Source of the DNA: Clostridiales bacterium UBA1389
GTDB lineage: Bacteria; Bacillota; Clostridia; Oscillospirales; CAG-382
Assembly: GCA_002305335.1 (NCBI GenBank)
Contig: DBQR01000001.1
Location: 32,547 to 51,859, forward strand
Length of the DNA: 19,313 bases
Direction: 5' to 3'
The position numbers were made by a program, and so were the translations under genes. This document shows, one piece after another, positions 1 to 7,888 of the stretch. A model generated the notes under the pieces. The model did not search any database and was not told where the DNA came from. It saw only the letters and a program-made list of their open reading frames with translations. How positions within the stretch are numbered: position 1 is the first letter of the stretch; every line of letters begins with the position of its first letter.

Positions 1-1952
1 AATTTCCCCTCCGGGGGTTTCTTTTCCTCATATGCCTTAATAATCTCCCCCTGCCGTTTTTCGCTTTCGACGGTGAAAACAATAACCGGCGAGCAACTAA
101 CCGGCTTGTCAAGCAGCCAGAGAGGAACAGAATTATATATTATATTGGAATGTTCAAACCCGCAGAAAATCGGAAAATTAGCGTTTGTCCGGTCGTTAAG
201 GCTGAACCCGCTTCCCCCGACGCAATTGGAACAATTCTTTATTATACAGTTTCTTGTATTCATCAACGGAATATGGCCGTACACGATTTTTTCGGCGTTT
301 TCCCACATAACCGCCTTTGCCTCCGGGGAAGCGCATACCGTATCAAACCCAAGACCGAAAAGCACCCTTGAAGCTTTTTCGGTTATACAGTTGTTTGAAA
401 AATCGGCGTGTAAAACAAAATCCCGGCACAAGGGTATAAAGGTCAAATTAGGCAGGGTAAGCCGTTTTATTCCGAAACTTCTTGCCTTTTCGATAAGATT
501 TTTTACCTTTTCCAGCCGGCTTTCGAAAACAAAACCCGGTAATATAGGGGAAAGTTTTTCCCTATACTCCGAAAGTCCCTCCCAGAGGTTTTCCTTCCAG
601 ATGGGAATCTCAATCCGGCTTGCCTTGTCTAAAATATCGGTGTTTACCTCATTTCCCTCAAAGCGGATAACCAGCCCGCTTTTTGCCTTTTTCGGGGGAG
701 TAATCTCCATAGGGGTAAATTCCCTCTTTTCGGGGGAATTACGTAAAATCAGTTCCCTTTCAAGTATAGCTGCCGCCTCTCTCCTTAGTGAGTTCAGCGA
801 CGACACCGGATAAAACCCCTCGCTAAAGGGAGAAATAACGGCCTTCCCGGCATAAAACACCGTATTTCCCAGCTTGGAAAGCTGCTTTAATACTTCCTCT
901 TTGGTGCTTGACTTGGTTATCGCCCTTTCGGGGATAAATCCTTGAACCGTCACAGACACCTCCCCTGCAGAAAGGGTAAGGGCGACGGGTTTTCCGGTTT
1001 CGGCTGAAGCTGTAAGGGATACGGGTATTTTCCGTTCGGTTATTTTAATTTCCGAAAGCCTTGTTTTTTCCTTGTCCTCGTCGGACCGGATTCCGAACAT
1101 TGCCCTGCCGGTTTTTCCGGTATAATAGCCGTCGGTAAATCCGCTTCTTGAGAATAGGTCCGAAAGGTGTTTCATTTCCGCCTTTGTGGCGGGACGGTTT
1201 TCGTCAATCAGCCTTCTGTAAACAGAGGTAACGCCGAAAACATACTCCGGCGACTTCATCCGCCCCTCGATTTTAAGGACGTCAATCCCCATTGAAATAA
1301 GTTCGGGGATTTTTTCGGCAAGGCAGTTATCCTTAAGGGACAAGGGATAACAGCCGTTATACATCATCCGGCAGGGGTAGGCGCATTCCCCCCGGTTCCC
1401 CGACCGTCTGCCTATCATGGAGGACATAAGACAACCGCCGGACCGGCTGACGCACATCGCCCCGTGGACAAATACCTCGGTTTCCATATCCGATAATGCA
1501 AACAGCTTTATATCCTCCCTTGACATTTCCCTTGCCAGCACGACCCGATTAAAGCCGAGACACTTTAAGAGTTGGTTTCCGTAAGAACCGTGAATCTGCA
1601 TCTGGGTGGAGGCATGAAGGGAAACATGGGGAAATATACGCTTCAGCTCATAGGCAAGGCCTATGTCCTGAATAATGTAAGCGTCCGGAGGTGTACTGTT
1701 TTCAAGGCTTTCCACCAGTTTAAGGGCGTTTTCATACTCCCCGGAATAAAGCAGGGTATTTAATGTAATATTTACTTTTACCCCGTAAAGACGGCAAAGG
1801 GCAATGGCGTCGGCTGAGTCACGAAGGGTAAAATTTCTGGCGTTTTTCCTTGCGTTAAAATCGGAAAGGCCGAAATAAACCTCGTCTGCGCCGGCGTATA
1901 TTGCCGCCTTCAAACATTCCATATCCCCCGCCGGGGAGTTTATTTTCGTCAA
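1..1952 (-). CDS. Peptidase U32 family protein with DUF3656-like region (RlhA/TrhP-type RNA hydroxylation), 3' end outside window
   Basis: The gene reads without a stop from a TTG at 1952 to the left edge, giving about 650 residues. It begins MTKINSPAGDMECLKAAIYA, and the family match starts almost at once. The U32 signature lies near residues 158-176 (EVFVHGAMC...SGGCLMS), followed by NRGECAYPCR at 187-195. Cys167, Cys174 and Cys190 have spacing like the Fe-S ligands of U32 proteins such as UbiU. A DUF3656-like region follows, then a second Cys group (Cys569, 574, 577, 597) before the edge. Known relatives with this layout (E. coli RlhA, B. subtilis TrhP) hydroxylate cytidine in 23S rRNA or uridine-34 in tRNA; despite the family name they need not be proteases. 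An RNA-hydroxylation role is inferred from family, and the exact substrate cannot be told. The TTG start is forced: an in-frame TGA lies two codons upstream, and AGGAAGGG sits 9 bases before it. Confidence 0.88.
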   Translation of the reverse strand, partial: MTKINSPAGDMECLKAAIYAGADEVYFGLSDFNARKNARNFTLRDSADAIALCRLYGVKVNITLNTLLYSGEYENALKLVESLENSTPPDAYIIQDIGLAYELKRIFPHVSLHASTQMQIHGSYGNQLLKCLGFNRVVLAREMSREDIKLFALSDMETEVFVHGAMCVSRSGGCLMSSMIGRRSGNRGECAYPCRMMYNGCYPLSLKDNCLAEKIPELISMGIDVLKIEGRMKSPEYVFGVTSVYRRLIDENRPATKAEMKHLSDLFSRSGFTDGYYTGKTGRAMFGIRSDEDKEKTRLSEIKITERKIPVSLTASAETGKPVALTLSAGEVSVTVQGFIPERAITKSSTKEEVLKQLSKLGNTVFYAGKAVISPFSEGFYPVSSLNSLRREAAAILERELILRNSPEKREFTPMEITPPKKAKSGLVIRFEGNEVNTDILDKASRIEIPIWKENLWEGLSEYREKLSPILPGFVFESRLEKVKNLIEKARSFGIKRLTLPNLTFIPLCRDFVLHADFSNNCITEKASRVLFGLGFDTVCASPEAKAVMWENAEKIVYGHIPLMNTRNCIIKNCSNCVGGSGFSLNDRTNANFPIFCGFEHSNIIYNSVPLWLLDKPVSCSPVIVFTVESEKRQGEIIKAYEEKKPPEGK

Positions 1953-1961
1953 ATTTCATTT

Positions 1962-1969
1962 CCCTTCCT
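1962..1969 (-). promoter_or_regulatory. Ribosome binding site deciding the TTG start of the U32 gene
   Basis: The minus strand reads AGGAAGGG here, 9 bases before the TTG at 1952. An ATG at 1959 lies nearer but is in another frame and soon reaches a stop, so the Shine-Dalgarno sequence must serve the TTG. Confidence 0.6.
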
Positions 1970-1980
1970 TTTTGGAATTA

Positions 1981-2009
1981 TTGAATATTAAAGTCTGGTA
2001 TGTTATACT
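1981..2009 (+). promoter_or_regulatory. Sigma-A type promoter of the sirtuin gene
   Basis: TTGAAT (1981-1986), a 17-base spacer and TATACT (2004-2009), with TG at 2001-2002 forming an extended -10. The expected start of transcription is near 2016, which leaves only about 12 bases before the TTG start codon at 2028. Confidence 0.65.
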
Positions 2010-2014
2010 TATAT

Positions 2015-2022
2015 AGAGGTGA
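2015..2022 (+). promoter_or_regulatory. Ribosome binding site deciding the TTG start of the sirtuin gene
   Basis: AGAGGTGA ends 5 bases before the TTG at 2028. The in-frame GTG at 2019 lies inside this element, so it is unlikely to be the start. Confidence 0.65.
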
Positions 2023-2027
2023 TTCCT

Positions 2028-2741
2028 TTGAATTCACAGCTTAAGGCAATAATTAAAAAAAGCAGCAATATAGTCTTTTTCGGCGGGGCGGGGGTATCCA
2101 CCGCTTCCGGTATCCCAGACTTCCGTTCCACCGACGGGTTATACAGCCAAAAATACGACTACCCGCCGGAAGTTATCCTTTCCCATACCTTTTTTATAAA
2201 ACAACCCGATGTTTTTTATAAATTCTACCGGGAAAAGATGATTTATCTCGAAGCTAAGCCCAATGCCTGTCATAACGCCTTAGCAAAGCTTGAAGCGGAG
2301 GACAAACTGAAAGCCGTTGTAACCCAGAACATTGACGGTCTTCATCAGAAAGCGGGGAGCAAAAGGGTGTTTGAGCTTCACGGCTCGGTTTACCGCAATT
2401 ACTGCATGGACTGCAAACGCTTTTACGATATAGGTCATATTATAAATACAGCCGGCGTTCCCGGGTGCGTTTCTTGCGGCGGGATTGTTAAGCCGGATGT
2501 GGTGCTGTATGAGGAAAGCCTTGACGAAGGGTGTATGTGCGGTGCGGTTGAGGTCATTTCCAAAGCGGACGTGCTTATTATCGGGGGGACATCTCTTACC
2601 GTTTATCCTGCCGCTTCCTTTATAAACTGTTTTTCCGGCAATACCCTGGTGCTTATAAACAAAACTCCCACTCCGGCGGATAACTTCGCCGACCTTGTAA
2701 TAAGGGACGGCATTGCCGAAGCCATGGATTATACAGACTAA
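2028..2741 (+). CDS. SIR2 family NAD-dependent protein deacetylase (sirtuin, class-U like)
   Basis: This cytoplasmic sirtuin removes acyl groups from protein lysines using NAD+, releasing nicotinamide and O-acetyl-ADP-ribose. With the TTG start it has 237 residues, normal for a single-domain bacterial sirtuin. Visible motifs are the NAD-binding GAGVSTASGIPDFRS (20-34), TQNIDGLHQKAG (99-110), the catalytic His118 in ELHGS, a structural zinc site (Cys126, 129, 147, 150) and GGTSLTVYPA (187-196). The Tyr-x-x-Arg pair of desuccinylating sirtuins such as CobB is not evident after the first motif, and the sequence resembles Thermotoga Sir2, so deacetylation is the likelier activity. It has its own promoter, diverges from the U32 gene and converges on rqcH. 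The TTG at 2028 is preferred over a GTG at 2019 because the Shine-Dalgarno sequence covers the GTG. Confidence 0.93.
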   Translation: MNSQLKAIIKKSSNIVFFGGAGVSTASGIPDFRSTDGLYSQKYDYPPEVILSHTFFIKQPDVFYKFYREKMIYLEAKPNACHNALAKLEAEDKLKAVVTQNIDGLHQKAGSKRVFELHGSVYRNYCMDCKRFYDIGHIINTAGVPGCVSCGGIVKPDVVLYEESLDEGCMCGAVEVISKADVLIIGGTSLTVYPAASFINCFSGNTLVLINKTPTPADNFADLVIRDGIAEAMDYTD

Positions 2742-4441
2742 TAGGGAAGCCTGCTGCCGTCGGCGACAGCGGTAAAATATTTGTCGTAAATCACAAACCC
2801 CGGCTTTGAACCCGAAGGCTTTTTAACGTTCTTAACCCTTGTGTAGTCCACCTGAATGTTGGCGTCCCCCCTCACGGAGGAATGATACGCCGCAATACAC
2901 GCCGCCTGGGTATAATCTATATCCTCCGGCTCTTTGCCGTCGGTGTATAAAATCACATGACTCCCCGGAAAGCTTTTTACGTGAAACCAGATATCGTTTT
3001 TACCCGCCGATTTAGTCAGCAGGTCGTTCATAATATTATTTTTCCCCACCCGGACAAGAAATCCGTTTTGGGTTTTGTATTCTAAGGGTTTTACTTCCTT
3101 TCGCTGAACCTTTTTATCCTTTTTCTTTAAATAACCCGAAGCTGCCAGTTCGTTTCGTATAATCTCCGCTTCCTCCGGGCTTTCGCAGCGGTTTACATAA
3201 TCCAGCACCGACAAAAGATAATCCCTTTCGGATTTGCTTTCTTCCAGTCTTTCCTTTATAACTTTTTCGGCATTTGTGTATTTACGGTATTTCTTAAAGC
3301 AGTTTTCGGCATTTTTGGAAAGGGAAAGGCGTTTGTCAAGGGGTATTTCCACCTCCTTGCCGGTGTTCCAGTCAAGGCAGACTGCCTTTTCGGTCCCCTG
3401 CTTCAGGCGGTAAAGGTTGGCGGTCAAAAGCTCGCCGTACAGCTTATACATATCCTTCTTTTGGCAATCGATAAGCTCTTCTGACTGAAGGGCTTCCTTT
3501 TTTTCAATCCGCTTTATCCGGTTGGCTATAAGCTTTTGCAAATCCGAAGTGCGTTCCTTAAGCACATCGTTCCGGGCCTTGTGACTGAAAAAGTTTGACG
3601 TAAGGCCGCAAAGGGTATCGAAATGCCTTTTTTCAAAGCCGGTATACCGGTGAATATCAATAAAGGAAAATTCAACGGCGTTTTCATCCTTATAAACCGC
3701 CGTAGGATAAAAATATCCTTCTTCTATAACGGAATAAAGGGCATTTATCGAATCGTACAGCTTTTTTGAATCAACCTCCCTTAATGGCAGATCCCCGTTG
3801 CCGGTGGCGTTATACACAACCTCCCAGGCAGTCAGGGGGGAAAAGCAGAAGAAGCTGTCAACCAGAAAGCGGGAAGCCTCCTTATCGGGGGAGGATGCGC
3901 AAAGGGAGGCGAATTTTTCAAACTCTATATCCCTTGCCGAAATTTTATCCTGGGCAGGGGGGAGAAGATAATTAAGCCCCGGCATTATCGCCCGTTTGTA
4001 GGAAACAAGGTCGGCCGTATATATGCTGCCGAGAATTTTCCCCCCGGAAGCTAATATTAAGTTTGAGTATTTCCCCATTATTTCGGCGTACAATTCTTTT
4101 TCGGAAATATGCCCCAGTTCATCGGGGGCATTTATTGTAAACTTTATAATCCTTTCGTTTTCCACTGCCTTGACTTCCTTAATCCTGCCGGAGGTAAGGT
4201 GTTTTCTCAAGAGAAGGCAAAAGGCGGAAGGGTTGTCGTTTGAAAGGAGGGGGTTGTCCCTTACCGTGACGAAATTTGCCGAAGCCGAAAGGGATATAAA
4301 AAGGTAGGCTTTTTTCCCCTCCCCGTATAGGGAAAATTCCGCGGAATTGCTCTGGCAGTTTATCTTTTCTATTTTATAATTTGATATATTTTTATTTAAT
4401 TCCTTTGCAATCGTCAAGCAAAAAAGCCCGTCAAATGCCAT
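2738..4441 (-). CDS. rqcH: RqcH, ribosome quality control protein (NFACT/Rqc2 family; formerly 'fibronectin-binding')
   Basis: RqcH binds stalled 50S subunits carrying peptidyl-tRNA, recruits tRNA-Ala and adds a C-terminal alanine tail that marks the product for degradation. The protein has 567 residues. The NFACT-N domain opens MAFDGLFCLTIAKELN and includes EIMGKYSNLIL (120-130) and LLPPAQDKIS. A charged coiled-coil region follows in the middle. The NFACT-R domain near the C-terminus has GKNNIMNDLLT, the WFHV and PGSHVI motifs, and VDYTRVKNVKKPSGSKPG. The Asp97-Arg98 pair of B. subtilis RqcH appears here as Glu96-Arg97. The ATG at 4441 is chosen over an upstream one at 4462 because GGAGG lies 9 bases before it and family similarity starts there. 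It overlaps the end of the NIF3 gene by 11 bases and is the last gene of the long minus-strand unit. Confidence 0.93.
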   Translation of the reverse strand: MAFDGLFCLTIAKELNKNISNYKIEKINCQSNSAEFSLYGEGKKAYLFISLSASANFVTVRDNPLLSNDNPSAFCLLLRKHLTSGRIKEVKAVENERIIKFTINAPDELGHISEKELYAEIMGKYSNLILASGGKILGSIYTADLVSYKRAIMPGLNYLLPPAQDKISARDIEFEKFASLCASSPDKEASRFLVDSFFCFSPLTAWEVVYNATGNGDLPLREVDSKKLYDSINALYSVIEEGYFYPTAVYKDENAVEFSFIDIHRYTGFEKRHFDTLCGLTSNFFSHKARNDVLKERTSDLQKLIANRIKRIEKKEALQSEELIDCQKKDMYKLYGELLTANLYRLKQGTEKAVCLDWNTGKEVEIPLDKRLSLSKNAENCFKKYRKYTNAEKVIKERLEESKSERDYLLSVLDYVNRCESPEEAEIIRNELAASGYLKKKDKKVQRKEVKPLEYKTQNGFLVRVGKNNIMNDLLTKSAGKNDIWFHVKSFPGSHVILYTDGKEPEDIDYTQAACIAAYHSSVRGDANIQVDYTRVKNVKKPSGSKPGFVIYDKYFTAVADGSRLPY

Positions 4442-5150
4442 AAATTTCAACCTCCGGTACAAAGAGCCTTACTTTCTCGGCAAGGAAGGGCAAAACTATA
4501 TTTTCAGTGGCGAAATGGGTGGCGCAGACAAGGTTTATGCCGTATTCCTTACAATCGATTATGGCGGAATGATTTACCTCGCCGGTAAGGAAGGTGTCGG
4601 CGCCGGTTCCGGCAACCTCTTTTATATAATCCTTTCCGCTTCCGGAAATAACCGCGATATTCTTAACCTTTTTCCCGCAGTCAAGTATATTCTGCGCTTT
4701 TGTGTTAAGCCTTTCTTCGCAGAGCTTTACAAACAATTCAAAATCATATACCTTTTCAAGGTTTCCAAGCCTGGCGAAGGGGAGAAATTTTACGGTGTTT
4801 TTTATACCTAAAATATCACAAAGACAGTCGTTTACCCCGCCGTCAACGATATCAAGACAGGTGTGGTAGGCAGAAACGGAAATATTATTTCTTATACAGC
4901 CTATTATTCTTTTCCCCGTGCTGTCGGAAAAGGAAATTTCATTTAGCGGATCGAAAATAAGCGGATGGTGGTTTATTACAACATCCGCTTTTTTATTTTT
5001 GACATACTCAATTACATCGCTTGTAAGGTCAAGGGAAACCACCGCTTTCTGTATGGGATTTCCGCAGTTTATCTGAATCCCGTCGCAATCCCATTTTTCG
5101 CTTTCGCCGAAGATTTGCCTTAAGCCTTTGTCAAGTTCGATGAGGTTCAT
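4431..5150 (-). CDS. NIF3/DUF34 family dinuclear-metal protein
   Basis: A 239-residue NIF3-like protein (relatives: E. coli YbgI, B. subtilis YqfO). These are toroidal, cytoplasmic, two-metal-ion proteins of unsettled function, sometimes annotated as GTP cyclohydrolase I type 2. Expected metal ligands are visible: His61-His62 in INHHPLIFDP, Asp100 in AYHTCLD, and His212 and Glu216 in CATHFATE. The GGVND block follows at 104-108 and a TGEVNH block at 189-194. It is the short form, without the insert that lengthens YqfO to about 370 residues. Its ATG overlaps the stop of the upstream transketolase gene as ATGA, so the two are probably translationally coupled. The usual Firmicutes neighbour trmK is absent here. 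Confidence 0.9.
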   Translation of the reverse strand: MNLIELDKGLRQIFGESEKWDCDGIQINCGNPIQKAVVSLDLTSDVIEYVKNKKADVVINHHPLIFDPLNEISFSDSTGKRIIGCIRNNISVSAYHTCLDIVDGGVNDCLCDILGIKNTVKFLPFARLGNLEKVYDFELFVKLCEERLNTKAQNILDCGKKVKNIAVISGSGKDYIKEVAGTGADTFLTGEVNHSAIIDCKEYGINLVCATHFATENIVLPFLAEKVRLFVPEVEIYGI

Positions 5151-6085
5151 TTGGAAACCCCCAGTATCTGCCTTACCTTTCCGGCAATACCCTCTCCGGT
5201 AAGGCCGTAATATTCAAGAAGTTCCGCCGCTTTTCCGCTTTGGCAGAAAATATCGGAAATCCCCACCCGTAAAACCTTTGTGGGGAGTTGCTCCGAAAGC
5301 AGCTCACAGATCGCCGATCCCAGACCGCCTGCGGTGAAATGTTCCTCCGCGGTGACCACACAGCCGGTCTTTGCCGCATATTTTAACACGGTTTCATTGT
5401 CAAGGGGCTTTATGGTGTGGACGTTCACCACCGAAATATTTATACCCTCCGCCTTTAAGATATCATATGCCTCAATTGCCTTCGATACCATAACACCGGT
5501 GGCAAACACCGTGCAATCGCTGCCTTCCCTTATGGGGAGGGCTTTTCCCAGTTCGAATTTATAATTTGCAAGGTCAAACACCACCGGTACGGGATGTCTC
5601 CCCAGACGGCAGTAAACGGGGCCGTCAAGATTTAATATAGGTTCGATACAGGCGTAAGCCTCGGTGTCGTCCGCCGGGGAAACCACCGTCATTCCGGGGA
5701 TAGCCCGCATTAGGGAGATATCCTCCAGGCACTGGTGGGAAACCCCGTCTTCCCCTACGGTTATTCCCGCATGGGTGGCGCAGACTTTTACATTGAGTTG
5801 GGGGTATACTATCGAATTTCTTATCTGTTCGTAGGCCCTGCCGGCAGCAAACATGGCAAAGGTGGAGGCAAAGACCTTAATTCCCGTGGAGGCGATTCCC
5901 GCCGCAATTGACATCATATTTCCTTCGGCAATTCCGCAGTTTACAAACCGTTCGGGAAATTTTGCGGCGAATTTGCCGGTGTTGGTGGACCCCGAAAGGT
6001 CGGCATCCAGCACCATAAAATCATATTTGCTCCCCAAATCCACTAAAGCCCTGCCGTAGGACACTCTGGTTGCGATATCCGCCAT
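5147..6085 (-). CDS. Transketolase, C-terminal subunit
   Basis: The second half of a split transketolase (312 residues), holding the pyrimidine-binding and C-terminal domains. With the N-terminal subunit it transfers two-carbon ketol units between sugar phosphates in the non-oxidative pentose phosphate pathway, using thiamine diphosphate. Visible features are the catalytic Glu54 in NCGIAEGNMMS, FASTFAMF with RAYEQIRNSI (72-91), the substrate-binding GEDGVSHQ (111-118) and SPADDTEA (136-143). The start ATG shares one base with the stop of the N-subunit gene (TAATG), and AGGGGGG lies just upstream. This fits coupled, equal synthesis of the two chains. A 1-deoxyxylulose-5-phosphate synthase is less likely because the two halves are separate genes with transketolase-type motifs. 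Confidence 0.93.
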   Translation of the reverse strand: MADIATRVSYGRALVDLGSKYDFMVLDADLSGSTNTGKFAAKFPERFVNCGIAEGNMMSIAAGIASTGIKVFASTFAMFAAGRAYEQIRNSIVYPQLNVKVCATHAGITVGEDGVSHQCLEDISLMRAIPGMTVVSPADDTEAYACIEPILNLDGPVYCRLGRHPVPVVFDLANYKFELGKALPIREGSDCTVFATGVMVSKAIEAYDILKAEGINISVVNVHTIKPLDNETVLKYAAKTGCVVTAEEHFTAGGLGSAICELLSEQLPTKVLRVGISDIFCQSGKAAELLEYYGLTGEGIAGKVRQILGVSK

Positions 6086-6930
6086 TATCTTTCCCCCCTT
6101 ATTCTTTTCAGGTTTTCGTCAAGCTCTCTGCAGGCAATGAGGTATTCCTCCGGTTTCGGAGCCCTGCCGTGCCAGGTGTAGTTGTTTTCCATATAGGAAA
6201 CTCCCTTGCCCTTGGTGGTTTTTGCAATAATCATAAGGGGTTTGCCCGTCTTTTCCCCTTTTTTAACCGCCTCGTCTATTTCGTCGAAGCTGTGCCCGTC
6301 GATAAGTTCCACATGCCAGCCGAAGGCTTTGAACTTTTCGTCAAGGGGAGTGGGATTAAGCACCTGCCGTATATCCCCGTCGATCTGATAGCCGTTGAAA
6401 TCCAAAAAGGCGGTTAAATTGTCAAGCTTATAGTGGGAAGCAAACATGGCCGCTTCCCAGACCTGACCTTCCTCGCATTCCCCGTCCCCCAAAAGGGTGT
6501 AAACTTTATACTTTTTACCGAAAACCTTTGCGGACACCGCCATCCCGCAGGCGGCGGAAAACCCCTGACCCAGGGAACCGGTGGACATATCCACCCCTTT
6601 TGTGGTAAGCATATCCGGGTGCCCCTGAAGATGGGAACCTAAATGACGGAAGGTTTTAAGATCCTCAGCGGGGTAAAATCCCTTTAGAGCCAGCGCCGCA
6701 TAAAGGGCTGGGCAGCAGTGCCCCTTGGACAGGACAAACCTGTCCCTGTCGGGGTCGTTGGGATTATCGGGGGAAACATTCATTTTGTCAAAATAAAGGT
6801 AGGTCATAATTTCGGCGCTTGATAGGGAACCGCCGGGGTGACCGCTTTGGGCGTAATACACCGCGTCGATAACAAGCCGGCGAAGTTCGGCTGCCTTTTC
6901 TGATAAAAACTGCTTTTTTGCGGAGTCCAT
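6085..6930 (-). CDS. Transketolase, N-terminal subunit
   Basis: The first half of a split transketolase (281 residues), the thiamine-diphosphate-binding domain. It shows SGHPGGSLSSAE (29-40), DRFVLSKGHCCPALYA (63-78), GSLGQGFSAACGMA (118-131) and the cofactor and magnesium motif from GDGECEEGQVWEA (148-160) to DFNG (177-180). His31, His71 and His104 are in the places expected for the active site. I chose the ATG at 6930 because GGAGG (6936-6940) sits 5 bases upstream; longer in-frame reading back to 7023 only enters the rluD-family gene. The next gene is the C-terminal subunit. Together they give the cell transketolase, needed for ribose phosphate and erythrose phosphate. Confidence 0.93.
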   Translation of the reverse strand: MDSAKKQFLSEKAAELRRLVIDAVYYAQSGHPGGSLSSAEIMTYLYFDKMNVSPDNPNDPDRDRFVLSKGHCCPALYAALALKGFYPAEDLKTFRHLGSHLQGHPDMLTTKGVDMSTGSLGQGFSAACGMAVSAKVFGKKYKVYTLLGDGECEEGQVWEAAMFASHYKLDNLTAFLDFNGYQIDGDIRQVLNPTPLDEKFKAFGWHVELIDGHSFDEIDEAVKKGEKTGKPLMIIAKTTKGKGVSYMENNYTWHGRAPKPEEYLIACRELDENLKRIRGER

Positions 6931-6935
6931 ACTAT

Positions 6936-6940
6936 CCTCC
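6936..6940 (-). promoter_or_regulatory. Ribosome binding site deciding the start of the transketolase N subunit
   Basis: GGAGG on the minus strand lies 5 bases before the ATG at 6930. The alternative ATG at 6942 would place this element inside the coding region. Confidence 0.65.
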
Positions 6941-6955
6941 ATATAATGACTTGGA

Positions 6956-7888
6956 TTATTCCGAGTAGGCTTTTTCCAGCTTCTCAAGGGTTTTTTCAAA
7001 ATAATCGGGGTAGGATGCCTCAAAGGAAAGAACCTTTCTGGTTATGGGGTGCATGAAGGAAATAAACCTGGCAAACAGGCACTGACCTTCAAGGCCGAAG
7101 GGGTTTTTTGAATTCCCGTAAACCGGGTCTCCCGTTACGGGGTGTCCCATATGGGAAAGGTGCACCCTTATCTGATGGGTTCTCCCCGTTTCAAGGGTCA
7201 GTTCCACATGGGTATAGCCCCTGTATCTTTTAATAACCCGAAAGTGAGTTAAGGCCTCCTTGGAACGCTTTGCGTTTACCGCCATCTTCTTCCGGTCGGT
7301 ATCGCTTCTGCCTATGGGGAGGTTTATGGTGCCGGTGTCTTCCTTTATTACCCCGTCGCAGATTGCTTCATATTTTCTGGTGAACACATGGTTTGCTATC
7401 TGAACGGAAAGACCGTTGTGGGCTTCGTCGGTTTTGGCGACTATAAGCAGTCCTGATGTATCTTTGTCTATCCTGTGGACTATCCCCGGCCTTACAACCC
7501 CGTTTATGGAAGACAGTCTCCCTTCGCAGTGGTGAAGCAGGGCATTTACAAGGGTGCCGCTTTCGTTGCCGTGGGCGGGGTGAACCACCATCCCTTTGGG
7601 TTTGTCGGCCACAAGCAGATATTCGTCTTCATAAACTATGTTTACCGGGATATCCTCCGGTGTGGCGTCAAGGCTTACGGGGTCGGGGATTGTAACTTCA
7701 ATTTCCTCCTCGCCTTTAAGACGATAATTTTTTGTACAATTACAGCCGTTTACCCTTACTTTGCCTTCGGTTATAAGCGTCTGAGTAAGGGAACGGCTGA
7801 TTTGAAGATTTTCGCTGATAAATACGTCCAGCCTTAAACCGGCTGAATTTTCATTGGATGTCAGTGCAGTTGTTTTCATTTTTGCCAT
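6956..7888 (-). CDS. RluA/RluD family RNA pseudouridine synthase (YlyB-like)
   Basis: A 310-residue pseudouridine synthase that turns specific uridines in RNA, probably 23S rRNA, into pseudouridine. An S4 RNA-binding domain occupies about residues 16-68 (LRLDVFISE, EGKVRVNG). The catalytic domain has the hallmark GIVHRIDKDTSGLLIVAK, with catalytic Asp141, and ends with GRTHQIRVHLSHMGHPVTGDPVYG. Its place directly after lspA matches ylyB of B. subtilis. Family alone does not give the exact uridine. The start at 7888 lies 38 bases inside lspA; an ATG three codons later (7879) is also possible, and neither has a strong Shine-Dalgarno sequence, which suggests coupling to lspA. Confidence 0.92.
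   Translation of the reverse strand: MAKMKTTALTSNENSAGLRLDVFISENLQISRSLTQTLITEGKVRVNGCNCTKNYRLKGEEEIEVTIPDPVSLDATPEDIPVNIVYEDEYLLVADKPKGMVVHPAHGNESGTLVNALLHHCEGRLSSINGVVRPGIVHRIDKDTSGLLIVAKTDEAHNGLSVQIANHVFTRKYEAICDGVIKEDTGTINLPIGRSDTDRKKMAVNAKRSKEALTHFRVIKRYRGYTHVELTLETGRTHQIRVHLSHMGHPVTGDPVYGNSKNPFGLEGQCLFARFISFMHPITRKVLSFEASYPDYFEKTLEKLEKAYSE

Noticed and set aside
73..813. Plus-strand open frame of 246 codons
   Set aside because: It lies opposite the U32 gene, has no recognisable domain or good ribosome binding site, and follows from the codon use of the real gene.
2753..2770. Hairpin GCTGCCGTCGGCGACAGC near the rqcH 3' end
   Set aside because: It has a 7-base stem with one wobble, lies inside the coding region, and has no T-run on either strand, so it is unlikely to terminate either transcript.
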